Shown here: piece after piece, positions 59,201 through 64,000 of the stretch
How the letters are laid out: every line of letters starts with the position of its first letter
Numbering within the stretch: the stretch's first letter is position 1
From: Amphiduros pacificus
Taxonomy: Eukaryota > Annelida > Polychaeta > Phyllodocida > Hesionidae
NCBI GenBank assembly: GCA_949316495.1
Contig: OX439002.1
Coordinates: 47,646,531 to 47,710,530, forward strand
Direction of reading: 5' to 3'
Length of the DNA: 64,000 nt
Made by a program: the position numbers and the translations under genes
Notes under the pieces: model-generated
Told to the model about the DNA's origin: nothing
Seen by the model: only the letters and a program-made list of their open reading frames with translations
Databases searched by the model: none

Positions 59201-59587
59201 TGTTCCCGTCAAACGTTAAAAAAAAAAATCATAACAAAGCCTTTTTTTCATTTATCAGCAAATAACTTTTTCAGATATTATTTCAGCTAGATTATGTGTG
59301 TTTTAGGCAATTACATGAATTTGATAGGTATTCGGTGAATAGTCACATGGTTAAACACATTGGCGTAAAATTTGTGCACTAAGAATGAAAATTGCTTAAG
59401 TATTTTTTTTTCATTTATATATGTATACACAAGTACTTGAATACCAGAAGCGCACATGTATTTTACTATGCATTATTGTATAGACTTTGGCAATTATAAC
59501 AGAGAATTACAGTTTGAAATAGAAAAGTGTATATTTTGCTAAGCGATAAAGATACAAGTGCTATAAATGTTCAGTGAATATAACCAA

Positions 59588-59900
59588 TACAGTTGTCAGC
59601 ATAAATAGCCAGCAGATATAACATGTACAATTGTCAGCATAATAGCCAGCAGATAAAACATGTACAATTGTCAGCATAAATAGCCAGCAAATATATCATA
59701 TACAATTGTCAGCAAAATTAGCCAGCAGATATATCATGTACAATTGTCAGCATAAATAGCCAGCAGATCTATCCTGTACAATTGTCAGCATAAATAGCCA
59801 GCAGATATATCATATACAATTGTCAGCATAAATAGCCAGCAGATCTATCATATACAATTGTCAGCATAAATAGCCAGCAGATATATCCTGCACAATAGTC
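59588..59900. repeat. 38-bp minisatellite, about 8 copies
   Basis: Unit TACAATTGTCAGCATAAATAG then CCAGCAGATATATCATG. Copies are 90% or more alike. Each includes the palindrome ACAATTGT. It lies just past the presumed NDNF poly(A) site. Confidence 0.95.
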
Positions 59901-62050
59901 AATCCATATAGAAAGTCTCTATCTCCATATATTTATTCACCTAGGCACTGATTGTAACGCATGTTTCAGAAAACTAATTAAATAGACTTCTTTGGAGAGT
60001 TTGCTGAAACATATTTCACGATGACGTTGTTGATGATGGGGATGATCATAATTATAGGAAAATAATTTTAATGTACATATTGTATGTGCCTGTTTTTTGT
60101 GATAAGATTTGTGTCTTTGCTTCTTGATCCAGTGAAGAGTCATGCACTGTAGTGTTAATGGCTTTCCTTTAACCTTTTTCAGGGTATATACACCCGCGAT
60201 AAGCAACACAAGTTTGTGCTTCCACTAGCCTCGGTATGATAGCGCGAGATCAACGTGAGCAACTCCTTGTCACAATCTATGTGTCATATACATAAAGCTT
60301 AATGCTTTGATTTCTTTTGGATAGGTGTAAACAGATTCTTTTTCTGCGTATCTAGAACCCCCTTTATTGGCTTGTATGAAACAAGAACGATTATTTAATG
60401 ATACGGGGCAGCAAATATAATTGTTCAGTTTGGATGTGTCGCATGGGTCTCCCTTTACACAGTTGTAATAAAAAAATGTTAATGTGACAAATAGTAATGT
60501 ATATAATAGAATATAAATATATATATATATATATTAACTAAATGATAATTTATAATTTTGTAATATAACGTATCAGTTTCACAGATTGCTTCATATGAAT
60601 CATCGCATACGTGTAATTAAATTTCTGCATAGCTCAAATATAGCTCAAACTACATAATCTATTAAAACAGATAATCTATGCAGATTATGAGCAGTATTGT
60701 CATTATCATTATTGTCATTACCTGGTTCAATAATAGGTATTTGCTTATGACAGGTTTTATCGTTCTCAAGTGATCCTCTAAACTAAATAGATGAAGAGGA
60801 GATTAATTTATTACTTTGCTTATGAAGAATGATAGATCACTTATCTTTCTTTGCAGTTATATGGAAATTCTGTATAGTTAACCAACCCACAGGAAAATGC
60901 ACAAATATAATATTGAGATTGATACATATGTACATAGAGAAGTTACATTTGCTGTTGAATGTGTTCATTTAGGTTCAAGTGTGCGACAACCATATCTCCC
61001 CATCAAAATGTACACGGTGTATTAAGAATATATGTTTGTTCAGAAGAGACCTGTGGGTAAAATTCAAACGACTTGCACAAAATAAGGAAATATTGCTAAA
61101 AACGATGCAATGACGCCCCTGGTGGAAAGTGCATGGTGGTGGAGCCATCTGGTGTCGCTAATTTGAACCTGCAGGTCAGGTTCTTGTGTGTGTTCATTAT
61201 GGTTTAGCCCAAATTGTCCAGAGAGCGGCATAACACCATGTTGTAAATAATATGCTAATGTCATGTACTTGTTCAAACTAGGGGACAGTTGTGATACAAA
61301 GAGCCAGCCAAAATGTATGGGATTTGTAGGCTTAATATCGAAATATCTAAATAGTACATTGTGTACATTATTGTTGTATATGTCTTCTGATGAAATTGTG
61401 AGCATTCTCGTTACAAGTAAGTGTACATTTCAAAGAGTATGTTATATTCTGTTTTAAATTATTAAGAGGAGAAATTATTAAATACTTTGTTGAAATACAT
61501 GAGTTTGTTTTGATTTTCTTAAATTCTCTATCATAAAATAAATTTTGTTTATATCCACTTGCCTTGACACTATGAACGTTAGGCAATGCCCTATGTGTGT
61601 ACTCTCAGGTCTCAGAGTAGTTTCCAACAAAAAGTTCCAGACTTTCTTTGCCTTCAATGGTACCGCGCTTTATAGCGCGAAATAGGAGTAAGCCCTCTTC
61701 CATCGCTTTTTATCAATGAGTGTTTTGAATAAAACTAAGTAATAGTCAAACTTTATATAAAATAGTCTTTCTCTAAATATTAAAGGACTTAAACAATAGA
61801 AATAATATTTTTGTGAATGTAAAACTTCAAATGTGTTGCCTTATGTTTATGTTTTTTAATAGAGAAAAAGTCTGTGACTTGGTGGTGGAGGAAGTTCTGC
61901 TGACAAAGTGTTTTATACCAGAGGGGTTACATTCATAAATGCCCAAAATCTAAAATGCTCTGATAATATGAAATAAAATTAACTTGAGCTTTTTTTAATT
62001 TTCCATTTCAAAGGGACTGTGATGGGCTATTGAGGTATGGGATCTCCCGA
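59901..62050. other. Intergenic, no gene supported
   Basis: AT-rich spacer between NDNF and the next gene. A minus-strand frame of 113 codons at 61064-61405 overlaps a plus-strand frame of 64 codons and has no motif. A short TA run lies near 60518-60535. Confidence 0.5.
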
Positions 62051-62078
62051 GATTAAGTAGGGATTAAGTAGGGATTAA
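62051..62078. repeat. 12-bp repeat, 2.3 copies
   Basis: GATTAAGTAGGG twice, then GATTAA. Confidence 0.9.
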
Positions 62079-62645
62079 CCTGTGGGAGTGACCAAAATTA
62101 CCTTCGGACAAACAAAAATAACGAGAGCACAGAAAGCAATATAAAGTATACCCGGGAATTATTTATTTCCGTCTTCCCAATATGCAAATTACCTTCGTTT
62201 GCTACAAGACACATCCAAATAACATTTTATATTGCAGATATGTCGTATACATTATTTTGAATATGATTTTAATTTTGTGACCACAAATACTCATTTGGGA
62301 GAATTAGATACTTTCAAAATATCTTTTCACAAGCTAAATGTCAGTTATAATTAGGGTTATCATTTCTTAAATGTTATTTCAGATCACACATCTTTGGCCG
62401 CAGATATATTTAAGTACAATTTATTTACTTGACCGACACTGAATGAATAATCGTATTATTTCGTTTGTCTATAACGGGTTTGAATGTTTGACGTGTATCT
62501 TTATTTTACAAAACCCCAGATGATTACATGCATTGCAACACTCTCCCCTGGTGACGTTTAAAATTTATTTGCGGAATATCTTTAAACGTACTTTTGACGT
62601 GGTGTGATTTTTAAGGAACTAGGAGCTTCCGGGGCAATCCGGCGC

Positions 62646-62723
62646 ATGTTTGACAAGGACTTAAAGCGCGTTCACTTTTTACAGCCTCGCCCGAAAGAAA
62701 TGGAACATTCAGTGGACAAACAG
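62646..62723 (+). CDS. Candidate first coding exon (26 codons) of the downstream gene
   Basis: ATG at 62646 (frame open back to a TGA at about 62596), GC-richer than its flanks, followed by donor CAG|GTACGTTA. About 50-120 bp upstream there are GTGACGTTT, a TTTAAAATTTA stretch and TTGACGTGG, which fit a promoter. Coding status rests on the phase match with the next exon only. Confidence 0.4.
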
Positions 62724-64000
62724 GTACGTTAACAATTAAAACAATTAAACCATATGCTTCACTACCTCTAAACATTAACTTAACAGAAGGTTCTGACCAT
62801 ATTGTTGTTCAAAATGATAAAGCGATAAATGATAAAATCAGATAAAGATGCGAGTGGACAATATGGAGAGTGGCAGAGGTATGGGAAGGGCGAATTCAGA
62901 TATTCACTGTGACAAGAACAGGCTGAAGTGATACACACACATTCGTACCACTCAAGCTTATACTGATAGAGAATAGGTCCAACAACAATGCACATACCTT
63001 AATGTAGGTATCGCTCCATGAAATCCTATTAAGTATATCTTATTGTTGATATATAATTATTAATACCTTTAAATAAATAAACCTTAAAGCTCAATACAAG
63101 TATCTCAACACAGAGATATTATAAATTCTCTCAATGCAAGTATTTCATAATCTAACATTCCCAAATATAGGTATCTCATCTAAGAGACTTACATATACAA
63201 ACCACAATGTAGGTATCTTATTATACAGACATTATAAATACCTCAATATAGATATCTCCTGAAAAAGACATCACCAAAAGATCAATATGTCAAGTTTATG
63301 ATTACTTACCTACGCAGTGAGATATGTTCAACGCACAAATGAACTTCAATTTGGATCATATAATTGAGACACAACACGCCACATTTTACAAATGTCTTTC
63401 CATATCCTGATGAGACGTATGATTTGAAACTATCCTTTTTCAGTGATATTAGTCACTATTTTGCATATCAAAAGACCAAATAAAATGATAGATTTCTAAA
63501 CGTGGACAATATATGTCATCATGTTGTCTGTCGTGAGTCGTGGATTTTCTGGTTAACTCTGCTGGGTGAAGACTTTGTGATAGTAGGCAAAAATTAGCTG
63601 ACGTGTGACACTTTTTAGCATTTAAAAGCAGAATCATTTACGGCCTTGATATTACCACTTATATTATACCTTTATCATGACCCGGGGTTCCATGCAGGGT
63701 CAATACAACCTCAGATTCAAATTTATTCAAACAGAAAAAAAATAATGATTGCCTCTGTATATATAATTTGAAGTATACGATAAAATATCAACTTTTCATT
63801 TAAAAAATGAATTTCTGGTCCTGATATTTAAGGTATATTGCAGGAAGATCGGTGTAGATTCATCATGCCAGGAAAAAAGCCAAGTTTTATTCCCCGGAGG
63901 TTGATCCGCCGGGGCTTGTGGAGGTTCAGCATTGCGGTATATATGGCTATACTAGGACTGTGCGTACTAATGGCGCTCCGGGGCTCCCAGCACCACACGG
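62646..64000 (+). CDS. 5' end of a gene for a probable type II membrane protein (runs off window)
   Basis: Exon 63844-64000 follows acceptor GGTATATTGCAG. From ATG at 63865 it encodes MPGKKPSFIPRRLIRRGLWR followed by the anchor FSIAVYMAILGLCVLMAL and RGSQHHT, then the window ends. A short Arg/Lys-rich cytosolic tail plus one N-terminal hydrophobic segment is the layout of Golgi glycosyltransferases and sulfotransferases, but the family cannot be named from 45 residues. An upstream exon at 62646-62723 encodes MFDKDLKRVHFLQPRPKEME followed by HSVDKQ and ends at a strong donor CAG|GTACGT in phase 0; the 63844 exon is also open in phase 0 from its first base (EDRCRFI before MPGKK). So either translation starts at 62646, giving a longer cytosolic tail, or the first exon is 5' UTR with a chance open frame. 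Confidence 0.55.
63000..63270. repeat. Degenerate tandem repeat with AATGTAGGTATCTCAT-like units
   Basis: CAATACAAGTATCTCA, CAATGCAAGTATTTCA, AATATAGGTATCTCAT, CAATGTAGGTATCTTA and CAATATAGATATCTCC recur at irregular spacing of roughly 38-50 bp. An old, worn array inside the intron of the downstream gene. Confidence 0.7.
63844..64000 (+). CDS. Partial exon: basic N-terminus plus signal anchor
   Basis: The exon begins after an AG acceptor at 63842-63843 and is cut by the window edge. Seven codons precede Met at 63865 without a stop. The anchor of about 18 hydrophobic residues preceded by RRLIRRG predicts an N-in, C-out (type II) orientation by the positive-inside rule. Confidence 0.6.

Overview
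The window looks like nuclear DNA from an animal, most likely a marine invertebrate (lophotrochozoan or non-vertebrate deuterostome; the sequence does not settle which). It is AT-rich, coding exons are short islands with GT..AG introns, simple repeats and minisatellites are common, and the recognisable proteins are metazoan-specific adaptor and secreted families. I saw no bacterial-style gene organisation, no CRISPR array, no rRNA or tRNA gene, and no reverse transcriptase, transposase, capsid or envelope coding sequence.

From left to right, all recognised genes are on the + strand. (1) About 1-7,632 has no exon I can support; it is probably a long intron or the 5' flank of a DOK-like gene whose first exon(s) I could not find. 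It holds a ~170-bp dispersed repeat in two clear copies and one weak copy, and a 108-bp (TA)n tract. (2) 7,633-12,358 is the 3' part of a DOK-family adaptor gene: six coding exons with fully compatible phases, 507 codons plus stop. They cover most of a PH domain, an IRS-type PTB domain and a proline-rich, SH3-binding tail. Its phosphotyrosine-pocket arginines look substituted, and intron 3 contains a plausible alternative ending with its own poly(A) signal. (3) 12,360-55,270 is a gene desert of about 43 kb. It contains eight or more minisatellite arrays, the largest being a 46.63-48.46 kb array with a 72-bp higher-order repeat. It also has several GC-enriched islands with dense transcription-factor-like motifs (CArG/RUNX/MEF2 at 28.58 kb, E-box plus X-box at 20.31 kb, CACGTG/ACGTCA cluster at 43.2-43.9 kb), and a weak, frame-broken 7TM-receptor-like fragment near 49.4 kb. 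(4) 55,290-57,730 is a complete-looking NDNF/Nord homologue in three coding exons: a secreted protein with a signal peptide and two fibronectin-III-like domains. (5) 62,646-64,000 is the 5' end of another + strand gene. Its last visible exon encodes a basic N-terminus and a single membrane anchor, typical of a type II Golgi protein, and it runs off the window.

The genes are not an operon and need not share a function. The DOK-like protein would act inside the cell at the membrane as a scaffold below receptor tyrosine kinases. NDNF is secreted and in other animals affects neurons, Hedgehog/BMP signalling and angiogenesis. The long spacer with enhancer-like motif clusters could carry long-range control of NDNF or its neighbours, but this is inference. 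Motif counts were made by eye.
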